Of a stretch of 10,972 nt of DNA, positions 1 to 7,270 are shown piece after piece. The stretch lies in assembly GCA_003990745.1 (NCBI GenBank), contig RBNI01006789.1, positions 1-10,972 on the forward strand, read 5' to 3'. The DNA is from Jimgerdemannia flammicorona (taxonomy: Eukaryota > Mucoromycota > Endogonomycetes > Endogonales > Endogonaceae). The position numbers were made by a program, and so were the translations under genes. The notes under the pieces were generated by a model, which was not told the DNA's origin, searched no databases, and worked only from the letters and a program-made list of their open reading frames with translations. Within the stretch, counting starts at the first letter, position 1; each line of letters begins with the position of its first letter.

Positions 1-105
1 TAGAATTTTTTATTTTTTATTTTTTTTTTTTTTGATTTAGATTGGGGTTTGGTTATTTGGTCATTTTTTTTTTAAATGGTGTCTATGGTATTTTTGAAGT
101 TTGGG

Positions 106-143
<38 letters not shown>

Positions 144-428
144 TTATTTCACTCAGTCATTTTAAGAGTTATTGGGCAAGTTTATTTTTTCTTTTCGATT
201 TTTACAAAATGGTGCAGTAAAAATCACACTAATGTTGAGTTCGATTTCTGATGTCACACGAATATGCATGTGCATGAATGAATATAGATTCCCCTCCCCA
301 CCTCAAAAAAAGGCAGCTGACTATATGTATATACCATCTAGAGGCTTGAATTATTTTTCTCCAAGTTACAATTGATTCTCATCTCTTTATTCATTGGAGT
401 CATTTATTTTTGGTATGTATATATATGT
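1..428. other. Left flank, AT-rich, no gene seen
   Basis: This is host DNA left of the retrotransposon. It is dominated by T runs, including an unbroken stretch of 33 T at 110-142, a 14-T run at 20-33, and a TA-rich stretch just before the LTR. The short open frames here are low-complexity Phe/Leu translations of the T runs and have no protein-like composition. I see no RNA gene, splice-site pattern or promoter I would defend. Confidence 0.7.
110..142. repeat. Poly-T homopolymer run (33 T)
   Basis: There is an uninterrupted run of 33 T, with a shorter T run at 20-33 nearby. A run this long is prone to slippage, so its exact length may vary between strains or reflect sequencing or assembly error. 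It could be the poly(A) tail of an old minus-strand retroposed insertion, but no recognisable element body adjoins it. Confidence 0.9.
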
Positions 429-583
429 TGTAACAGTGACCCCAGAATAATGACATCAGCACAGGAGACAGCCTTTCCTTGCAAGCTACCAGATCAGAGC
501 ACAAGAAGATCATACAGTATATGAGATGAGCAATGATGACCAACTGTGAGTCATTGTGACTACAGTGCAAGCATCCTGAAGAA

Positions 584-591
584 TATAAAAG
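584..591 (+). promoter_or_regulatory. TATA-like box upstream of the U3 ORF (5' LTR)
   Basis: TATAAAAG lies about 80 bp upstream of the ATG at 671. It is kept base for base in the 3' LTR (7795-7802) although the surroundings have drifted. The spacing suits a separate promoter for the LTR-encoded ORF, distinct from the main retrotransposon promoter more than 1.1 kb downstream. This is motif-based only; no transcript evidence is available. Confidence 0.4.
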
Positions 592-670
592 AAGGATCAA
601 GGAACCACAGTAGCAGCAACCAATAAGAACCACCAATCCCAAAATAGCTCAAAGACTTACCACAAATAAA

Positions 671-1491
671 ATGCCTGCTGCCTGCCAAACCTCAAGGTCA
701 AGGAACTACCAAGGTATCTCAGTTGAAGAAAGGATGTTCCAAGACATCAGAAGAGCCATGGGGACCCACTCAAGAAGGACTCCTAGTGTCAACCTCGGTA
801 CTGCAGACCCTTATCACTTTATTCTCTACTGCCGTAAAATAGAAACAAGGATCACTATTGCTACCGAATGCCTCCAAATGTAGCAGGAGTATGAAATAGG
901 AAACCTCCTCTACCGGGAGTTCCCACAGGCCAGCACCCAAGAGCTACAAGATGCCATTCCCATAGACATATGCGAAACAAGGACAGCTAAGAAGATCTAT
1001 CAGATCTTCAGACATGCACTATGGTCAATCCCCAACCTGGAGTATGTTAGAGTCTCAGACTTCAGAGACCTGTCATCCCGCTATATCAATGCACTAGAAG
1101 CCAGGGTAGCTACAGAAGCCCAGTCCGCTATCACCCTCAACAGTGAAGAAGTAGAAGACTTCTGATACCCCATCCTTCAGGACAACCCAGACCAATTCCT
1201 ACAAGGATTGATCTCAGTATTCCAAGGCCCAAGCATCCGGGTAGATCTCCCCAAGACCCCACATTTGTCTCTTATTTTGTGGAAGAGAACCTCATAGACT
1301 GGAAAGCTCCAGATCTTGTTCCCATTGGTGATGACATCATCCCGCGCGACTTTGACATACGCGAGATGTGCGACATACCTGAAGCACATGAAGTATATGA
1401 AACGCGCAACCTGCATGACGAATTCGCAGATCTCATCTCCTTCAGTGATGATGATGATGAAGCCCCCATGATCCAGAACTTTCTGCTCTAA
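671..1491 (+). pseudogene. LTR (U3)-encoded ORF, broken copy
   Basis: This is the 5' LTR copy of the unknown protein encoded at 7969-8703. It keeps an ATG at 671, which in the other copy is ATA, so this copy shows the likely original start. Its frame is broken by TAG at 881-883 and TGA at 1163-1165, both aligning with Trp (TGG) codons in the 3' copy. A one-base deletion near 1242 then moves the rest of the protein to another frame, read through to the TAA at 1489-1491. The C-terminus keeps the same acidic end, a run of Asp after SFS followed by a short hydrophobic tail. I recognise no domain family. It cannot make the full protein. Confidence 0.75.
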
Positions 1492-1498
1492 ATTCTTT

Positions 1499-1638
1499 GT
1501 TACACTAAATAATGCCAGCACTGGTATTCTCATATAACACTGGATAATGCCAGCACTGGTATTCTGAGGTGATGCGAAATTGTTCCAGCACTGGCATTTT
1601 GATGTGATACTAAATAATGCCAGTCCTGGAACTTGGTA
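1499..1638 (+). repeat. Tandem array, four 35-bp units (5' LTR)
   Basis: Four consecutive units start at 1499, 1534, 1569 and 1604. The core CCAG falls at 1515, 1550, 1585 and 1620, exactly 35 bp apart. Units 1 and 2 share the near-palindrome ATGCCAGCACTGGTAT; units 3 and 4 are diverged versions. The array lies just after the U3 ORF stop and about 60 bp before the TATA box, which is where enhancer repeats usually sit in U3. A protein-binding role is inferred from this position and the dyad symmetry. Its counterpart is 8711-8850. Confidence 0.88.
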
Positions 1639-1699
1639 GTTTTAGTTATTGGAATTTATATTTAGCTTTATATCTTAGCAACCAATGAATTATATTTTG

Positions 1700-1732
1700 T
1701 ATAAATACCCCTCTTATTTCCTCTGGAATAAA
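1700..1732 (+). promoter_or_regulatory. Core promoter TATA box and AATAAA signal of the 5' LTR
   Basis: TATAAATA at 1700-1707 is followed 20 bases later by AATAAA at 1727-1732. In LTR retrotransposons a TATA box in U3 sets the start of the genomic RNA roughly 30 bp downstream, here near 1730, and the poly(A) signal in the 3' LTR ends it shortly afterwards. The tight spacing implies a very short R region. Both motifs are identical in the 3' LTR (8912-8919 and 8939-8944), which supports a function. Confidence 0.6.
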
Positions 1733-1940
1733 GTCAGTTCTGGTTCACTTACACACAATCCCTTGCAAGCAATCTAAGAGATAACAAGACAGTTTAAAGA
1801 TAAGAAGTTTGAGGACTATAAGACCTTGGGAAGGCACTCCAATAAGAACTTGCTTATAACAAACTTGAGTTAGTCTAAGTGATATACCTTGAAGAGAATC
1901 TGACATATTTGAAGGACTCAGTGACTACTATGTGACAACT

Positions 1941-1958
1941 TGGTGCCTATTGGCTGGT
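1941..1958 (+). other. Primer-binding site for minus-strand DNA synthesis
   Basis: The sequence starting TGGTGCCTAT lies one base after the shared LTR end. TGG is the complement of the CCA tail of tRNAs, and the position is canonical. The primer would be a tRNA ending ATAGGCACCA; I cannot assign it to a specific isoacceptor from memory. It is followed by a small perfect inverted repeat at 1959-1973 (GATTCA, AGA, TGAATC) that could form a leader hairpin. Decay may have changed some bases of the site. Confidence 0.65.
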
Positions 1959-1993
1959 GATTCAAGATGAATCCCTCACTTTCAAGCTGAAAA

Positions 1994-3368
1994 ATGAACA
2001 ACCCCCACAACAACTACCCTGACTACAAGAGTCATCCCTGTAAGTATTCAAGACAAGATAGAAATATGTCCCCCCATATTCTATTGATATACTACTGAAA
2101 AGTCAATTCTGACCTTCATTGAAGACTTTGAACAAATTGCCATCATACGAGCCCTTGGTGTGGATGCTCAATTGGCCCTTCTACCAGTCAGCCTCAGAGG
2201 ACCTACCAGAGACAAGTTCAATGCAGCCACCATTACTGATGCTGGTGCAGCCAAACTTACCAATATGAAGGTCTTCCTCAGAACAACATATTATACTGAA
2301 GAGATCAAGCAAGCTCTCAAGGATCAACTCAATACTAACTGCCAGAGACTTAGTGAAGATCCCAACTCATTCTATACCCGAATTTGCCACCAGATTGTCT
2401 TGGCTGGCTATGATGACCACCTCAAGGAACAAATAGCAGATTCAATCTTCCTCAAAGGAGTTCACCCTGAAATTGCCCTAGCAATCTGGTCTACCCCAGT
2501 TGCACTGACCCTTGATCAGAAAGTGGTCTTTGCACAGAGATATTGGACTGCCAGACACCCTGCCAAACACTCAATGGAGAAAATAACTAGCATCAAGATG
2601 GAGCCATCAAAGCCAACTAGTATCTTACCTGCCACAGTCATAAACAGACAACCAACCCCACCTACCTCCAAGACAGCCAATGCTGATCCAGTGGAAGAAC
2701 TTGCCAAGCAGTTCACTGAGATGACTGCACATCTTGGTGATGTTGTTAGAGAAGTCCGAAGTGCTAACAGGAGACCAGTGCAGAGATTTGTAGCTGCTAT
2801 AGAAGAATGCAATATCACATGCTTCAGATGTGGAGAAGAAGGCCACTATGCAAAGAGTTGCATGACCGAAACAAGACACAAAGCCCAACCAAGCAATGCG
2901 AGCAGAACCAGAGAACAAATCAATGCAGTAGTCATCGAGGAGATTGGTGATACTGATGATGAAGAATACTACAAGGAGCTCGAATTCTACCCTGCTACTG
3001 AAGGTACCAGGACCAGGTCCAAGCCCTATGACAAGAAGAGCAACAGCAAGCCAGTTGGAAGACCAAAGAAGACCCCAGCTGTCACTATTCAAAGCAAGAC
3101 TCAACCCAAGGAGATTGACCAAGACATGGAGTTAGATGAAGCTGCCTGCCAAATCATTGAAGGCACTACTCCAGTCTCAGGAGAAAGCGAAAGCAAGAAG
3201 AAACAGAAGCTGTACAAGACCAAGATCCACCAATATGATATCTACAAGGACCTTAAGGAACAGAAGGTCAATGCTACTTTTGGACAGCTAGCTGAAGTTC
3301 CTGCCTTCAGACAGCAGTTGAGAGTAGGACTTGCAACTACCACCAAGAATCAGAGTACAAGATTGTAG
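1994..3368 (+). pseudogene. gag: Gag (capsid/nucleocapsid) polyprotein, degenerate at its N-terminus
   Basis: Gag builds the virus-like particle and binds the element RNA. The main open stretch runs in one frame from 2088 to the TAG at 3366-3368. It contains a retrotransposon gag region (about 2110-2560), then a CCHC zinc knuckle C-x2-C-x4-H-x4-C at 2820-2861 (CFRCGEEGHYAKSC). After that come an acidic stretch, a basic segment with an AT-hook-like GRPKK, and a conserved pre-protease block (DLKEQKVNATFGQLAEVP, about 3250-3303). In the same frame a TGA at 2085-2087 blocks the start. The nearest sensible ATG, at 1994, opens an Asn/Pro-rich N-terminus in another frame, so a frameshift probably lies between about 2010 and 2080. 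The true start is uncertain. Gag and pol frames differ at the 3' end. Confidence 0.82.
2820..2861 (+). other. CCHC zinc knuckle of Gag nucleocapsid
   Basis: This is the single retroviral-type zinc knuckle C-x2-C-x4-H-x4-C, with all four ligands intact. It lies about 220 codons into the open part of gag. In this family the motif binds the element RNA for packaging. It is followed by Ser/Arg- and Lys-rich sequence that would also bind nucleic acid. Confidence 0.93.
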
Positions 3369-3439
3369 AAGCTCACAATGTACAAGAAGAATCCAAGAAC
3401 TCAGGTGAAGAATCCGAAGACCAGTGCAAGATATCAGCC

Positions 3440-3800
3440 TATACCTTCTGCCAGATCAAAGACTGTATCTTTGATGCCATCATTGATACTGGTGCTGGAG
3501 GATGCCTCATGAGTAAGATGGCAATTGAGTGCCTAGGTTGGGATATTGAAGAGTCCACCAAGATGGTCTATGTCACAGCAGATGGTACATGAGCTACCCC
3601 CCTTGGCAAAATCTGAGAAGTCCCTATCAAGATAGGAGGAGCCACCATCCCAGTAGATGTGATTGTTACAAGTGCCACCAACTATGACATCCTCATTAGC
3701 AACCAATGGCTTCACAAGGCCAAGGCCATCATTGACCTCAATGCCCAGAAGATGCAGATCAACTACAGAGGAAGAAAGGTATGAGTCTCTATCAATGTCC
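3440..3800 (+). pseudogene. Pol segment: aspartic protease
   Basis: This is a retropepsin-like protease that would cut the Gag-Pol polyprotein. The active-site motif is IDTGAGG, with the catalytic Asp codon at 3485-3487. About 65 codons on, NYDILISNQWL (about 3680-3712) matches the second conserved element of gypsy proteases, which is followed by the usual strand KAIIDL. Three TGA stops (3590, 3614, 3782) interrupt it, so no full protease could be made. Family assignment rests on the DTGA motif and its position between Gag and RT. Confidence 0.85.
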
Positions 3801-3820
3801 ACAAAGGAGTCCTACCAGAC

Positions 3821-4147
3821 ATGGAGAAAGGAGATGAAGAAGACACAGAGGTCTTCATGCACTCAGTGAACAAGAACAAGAGCAAGACACCCAAGCTCAC
3901 AGATGAGCAGTGGTACAATAAGATCATCAATGGCTATGCCCCTCAAGGAAGATGCCCCCATGGTACTAGGATGTACTGCTCCAAACACCTGAATGACTGC
4001 TGGTTCTATATCAGTGAAGTCAGGAAAATCTGCCAACAGAAACATGAGCAAGAAGCTGCCGAAGCAAAAAGGAAAGCCAAAGAAGATGACCAGCCCCCAG
4101 AGCTTCAAGCTGATAGTGATGATGAGGAGAAACAAGAATCAGACATC
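3821..4147 (+). pseudogene. Pol segment: Cys/His-containing acidic linker between protease and dUTPase
   Basis: About 110 open codons separate the protease from the dUTPase. The first part holds a compact Cys/His cluster, C-x-H-x5-C-x2-H-x3-C (3953-4000, CPHGTRMYCSKHLNDC), that could bind one zinc. The second part is a highly charged, Ala/Glu/Lys- then Asp/Glu-rich stretch likely to be helical or disordered. I do not recognise a named domain. It could be part of the dUTPase module, a spacer, or a nucleic-acid-binding finger. The open frame here is intact. Confidence 0.55.
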
Positions 4148-4580
4148 ACCCTCAAGGTTAAGAAGTTTCACCCCGAAGCCAAGATCTCAGAATATAAGAC
4201 TGAAGGAGCCATAGGAATGAACCTTGCCAGCATTCAAGATGCTACCCTTGAACCACAGACCACCACTCTACTTGGCACTGGAATTGGAGTCAAGTTACCA
4301 GAAAACTATGCTGGAATTATCAAGACCAGGAGCAGTCTGGCCAAAAGCAAAATCTCAGTTAAAGGAGGAGTAATTGACTCTGATTATACTGGCGAGATCT
4401 TTGTCATAGTCAGAAATCACAACTACACCACCCTCTTCGAAGTCAAGAAGCATGACAGGATTGGCCAGATGCTGATCCAAAAAATCAAGAAGTCCAAGAT
4501 CATAGAAGCCATCGAACTTATCAAAACCAAGAGAGGAGAACAAGGCTTTGGACCTACTGGAAGAGGAGCCTATACTACTA
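4148..4580 (+). pseudogene. Pol segment: trimeric dUTPase domain
   Basis: This domain would hydrolyse dUTP to dUMP and pyrophosphate, keeping uracil out of newly copied element DNA. All five motifs of the homotrimeric dUTPase family are visible in order: motif 1 EGAIGMNLAS (about 4205-4231), motif 2 KTRSSLA, motif 3 GGVIDSDYTGEI (about 4364-4399), motif 4 HDRIGQMLI, and the Gly-rich motif 5 RGEQGFGPTG (about 4532-4561). Motif 3, with its catalytic Asp, and motif 5 look intact. Motif 1 has Asn (AAC, 4220-4222) where the family has Asp, a single G-to-A change. The domain lies inside the longest open stretch of pol (3785-4666). Retroviral dUTPases occur elsewhere in pol or gag; the position between PR and RT is the notable point. 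Confidence 0.92.
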
Positions 4581-4699
4581 CCAAGATTACCAAACTTGAA
4601 CATAAGAAAGACAATGACCAGAACAAGTACATATATACCATTGGAGAAAACTTTCCCCTAGAGGAATAACTTCTCAATATCCTGCACCAGAATGAAGGA

Positions 4700-5600
4700 G
4701 TACTTGCTACAGACTTTAGAGATATCCACAATCAAGAACCCAAGTACTACCATAAAGTTGACACTGGTGATACCAAGCCCATCTACCAGAAAGCCAGACC
4801 CATACCACCTGCCTACAGAGAGTGGCTGTGAGCAGAACTCAAGGAAATGGAAGAAGCCAGAATTATCAAGCAAGCTATCAGCCCCTGGGCCTCACCCATT
4901 GTCCTAGCCCTGAAGAAAGGAAGCAAGCCTGGAGAGTTTGTGCCAAGACTCTGCATTGACTACAGGAAGCTCAATGCCATCACTAAGAAGGATAGGCAGC
5001 CCTTGCTAAATATTCAAGAAATCCTTACCACCCTTGGAAGTGAAGCCAAATATATACTACACCACTTTGGATCTGTTCTCAGGCTTCCATCAGATCAGTC
5101 TCACTCAAGATACCAGTGAGAAATCAGCCTTCATCATACCTAATGCCACCTATATCTACCTGCGAATGCCATTTGGAATGTGCAATGCCCCAGCAAGTTT
5201 CCAGTAAATGATAAACAGAGTCTTCAGTAATGAGATTGGAAAATAGCTCTTTGTCTATATTAATGATGTGATCATCTTCAGCAATACTGCACGGGAACAT
5301 ATCAATCATATATAGCTAGCCCTCAAGAGGCTCAAGGAGCATGGCCTCTACATCAAGCCCAAGAAATGCAAGTTTGCAGCTCAAGAAATTGCCTATCTAG
5401 GACACCTCATCAACCAGACTGGAATCCATACAGACCTTATAAAGATTGAGACTATTGCAGCCTACCTGAGATCCAGAACAATCACAGAAGTCCACACCTT
5501 CCTCGAACTGGCCAGCTACTACAGAAGATTCATCAAAGGATACTCCAACATTGCAGCACCTATCTACAAGCTACTGAAGAAGGAGACCAAATTCGAATGG
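4700..5600 (+). pseudogene. Pol segment: reverse transcriptase
   Basis: This is the RNA- and DNA-dependent DNA polymerase of the element. Recognisable blocks in order are ISPWASPIVLALKKG, RLCIDYRKLNAITKKD (about 4946), motif A LDLFSGFHQISL (Asp at 5070-5072), motif B MPFGMCNAPASFQ (about 5166-5204), motif C YINDVIIFS (5256-5282), YLGHLI, and the thumb block FLELASYYRRFIKGYS. Motif C should read Y-x-D-D; the first Asp is Asn (AAT, 5262-5264), which abolishes catalysis. The thumb block has Glu where the family has Gly. A frameshift lies just before motif A (5052-5060), and stops fall at 4829, 5205, 5244 and 5313. Confidence 0.95.
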
Positions 5601-5609
5601 ACCAAGGAG

Positions 5610-6050
5610 TGCTAAGAAATCTTCAATAAACTCAAGACCAGATTGACCCAAGCACCCATCCTCAGAAGACCAGACGGGAACCTAGAATTCATCTTGCAGA
5701 CAGATGCGAGTGCTATAGGACTTGGAGCAGTCCTAGCTTAGAAGAAAGACAGATATGAATATATCATCTCCTATATAAGCCAAGGTACCTGTGGAGCAGA
5801 ACAGAACTACAAGTCATGCAAGCTCGAATGCTTAGCAGTAGTCTGGGCAGTAGACAAGTTCCACTACTACCTAGCCAGGAAACACTTCACCATTCAAACA
5901 GACCATTCCACCCTTGCCTGGCTATTCCACACTCTGAACCCCAAAGGAATATATGCCAGATGGATCTACAGACTGCAAGAGTATGACTGTACTGTCAAGC
6001 ACCGCTCAGAAAAGACCAACACCAATGCTGATGCACTCTCAAGGACACCC
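5610..6050 (+). pseudogene. Pol segment: RNase H
   Basis: This domain removes the RNA strand during reverse transcription. Conserved acidic residues are visible: TDAS with Asp at 5703-5705, the Glu of LECLAVVWAV at 5826-5828, and TDHSTLAWL with Asp at 5901-5903, as in Ty3/gypsy RNase H. It follows the RT thumb and ends with the usual connection NADALSRTP, after which the frame is lost. Stops at 5613 and 5739 disrupt it. The catalytic residues themselves are kept. Confidence 0.92.
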
Positions 6051-6189
6051 TGAAACACCCCCATCAAGACTATTCAACATGAATAAGGAGCTATACTATG
6101 GATTAATCAGCTATCTTGGGCAGCAGAAGATGCCCAACCACCTCAAACCCTGGACAATTACTATCATCAACTGGACTTAGAAACAGTTT

Positions 6190-7270
6190 GAATTAGACAA
6201 CACTACACTCAGAAAAGGAGGAAAGCTAGTAATATCCGAACACAAGAAGTATCAAGTAATAAAGGAAGTACACAAGCAAGGACACTTAGGAGGAACCAAT
6301 ATATATGACAAGGCAAGAAGAACCATATAGTGGCCCAAGATGAAAGAAGACCTGTACCAATTTGTCAAAGGGTGTGACAAGTACCAAAAACAGAAACAAT
6401 ATCAGCAAGACCAGGCATCTGGGTCATCAAGAATTGAGTCTATTCCCTTCCACCACATCACAATAGATATCATTGGACCACTACCAGTAATACTATCAGG
6501 AAACTGCTATATTATAGTTATTGTAGACCTCTTCACTAAATGGATAGAGGCAGGAGCATTACAAGAAGCCAATGCCCTCTCTATAGCCGACTTCCTGCAC
6601 TGAGAAATCATCTGCTGCTACAAGACACTAAAGCAAATCACAACAGACTATGGAACGGAATTTGTCAATGGATTCCATGAGATAATGTATCAGAAATACA
6701 AGATCCAGCATATCAAGACCACTGCATACCACCCCCAAGGAAATGGACAGACAGAAAGAACCAACAAGACCCTTAAGAACATCCTAGCGAAGATCTCAGT
6801 TACATATGAGAATTGGGATAACTATCTCCCAACTGCCCTCTCTATCCTATGAGACATATGGTCACAGAGCATACATTTTACCCCAAGAGAGCTGCTCTTT
6901 GGAGAAGAAGATTCTGATAGAACCTCAGCAACAAATCTAAACCTAACTTGGAGATGGATTGATGCAGAAATCCAGAGACTACACCAAATCATGAAGAAGG
7001 CTGAAGATTATATCACCAAGTCACAAGCACTGATAAGAAAGAATGTGAAAAAGAATCACCAGGCCCTAGAACCCATCCAAATTAGAGAAAAGGTTCTACT
7101 GTATCGAAATATTGTAGAAGGCTCATAGTTATGAAAACTGGAGTCCAAATGGGAAGGACCCTTCTACATGCAAGATATCAAGGAAACTACCTTCTGGCTT
7201 AGAAAAATCTCAGGGACCATACTGCCTACCATGGTACATAGGAACAGACTCAAGAAATACCACAAACCTA
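6190..7270 (+). pseudogene. Pol segment: integrase (HHCC, DD35E, GPF)
   Basis: Integrase joins the element DNA to the host chromosome. The N-terminal zinc finger shows H (6271-6273), H (6283-6285), C (6373-6375), then Tyr (TAC, 6382-6384) where the last Cys is expected, a single G-to-A change. The catalytic triad is complete: TIDIIGPLP (Asp at 6466-6468), TDYGTEF (Asp at 6646-6648) and GNGQTERTNKT (Glu at 6754-6756), with 35 residues between the second Asp and Glu. The C-terminal GPY/F module is present as WEGPF (GPF at 7156-7164), followed by the usual VHRNRLKKY. Stops at 6328, 6601, 6850, 7126 and 7132 break it. I see no chromodomain. Confidence 0.94.

Larger units (their letters stand above)
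429..1939 (+). repeat. 5' long terminal repeat (1511 bp)
   Basis: This is a direct repeat of 7640-9151, running from TGTAACAGTGACC to CTATGTGACAAC, after which the copies diverge into primer-binding site here and host flank on the right. It holds the remains of a roughly 275-codon ORF (671-1491), a four-unit 35-bp tandem array (1499-1638), a TATA box (1700-1707) and AATAAA (1727-1732). The transcription start is therefore inferred near 1730, so U3 is about 429-1730, R is short, and U5 runs to 1939. It is one base shorter than the 3' LTR because a T is missing near 1242. A strict TG...CA reading would end it at 1937. Confidence 0.93.

Noticed and set aside
42..375. Short plus-strand frames in the left flank
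   Set aside because: They are Phe/Leu runs from poly-T tracts and low-complexity DNA, with no protein-like features.
400..642. Hydrophobic minus-strand open frame at the LTR start, also open at 7584-7853
   Set aside because: It is short, extends outside the LTR in both copies, and overlaps the presumed U3 promoter. The sense-strand decay mainly makes stops in the sense direction, so an open antisense frame is not evidence of function.
1177..1533. Minus-strand open frame across the end of the U3 ORF, with a counterpart at 8425-8745 in the 3' LTR
   Set aside because: It is the antisense shadow of the plus-strand U3 ORF and covers the same acidic C-terminus and array start. Its openness follows from the sense codon composition, and it has no independent support.
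1499..1638. Four regularly spaced units considered as a CRISPR array
   Set aside because: The 35-bp period is tandem without unique spacers, lies inside an LTR, and occurs in a eukaryotic-type element.
2040..2045. GTAAGT in the gag leader considered as an intron donor
   Set aside because: No matching branch point and acceptor was found that would restore the gag frame, and introns are not expected in the genomic RNA. The match is probably chance.
2516..3122. Minus-strand open frames of 100 and 165 codons opposite gag
   Set aside because: They are shadows of gag, which has the zinc knuckle and recognisable gag blocks on the plus strand.
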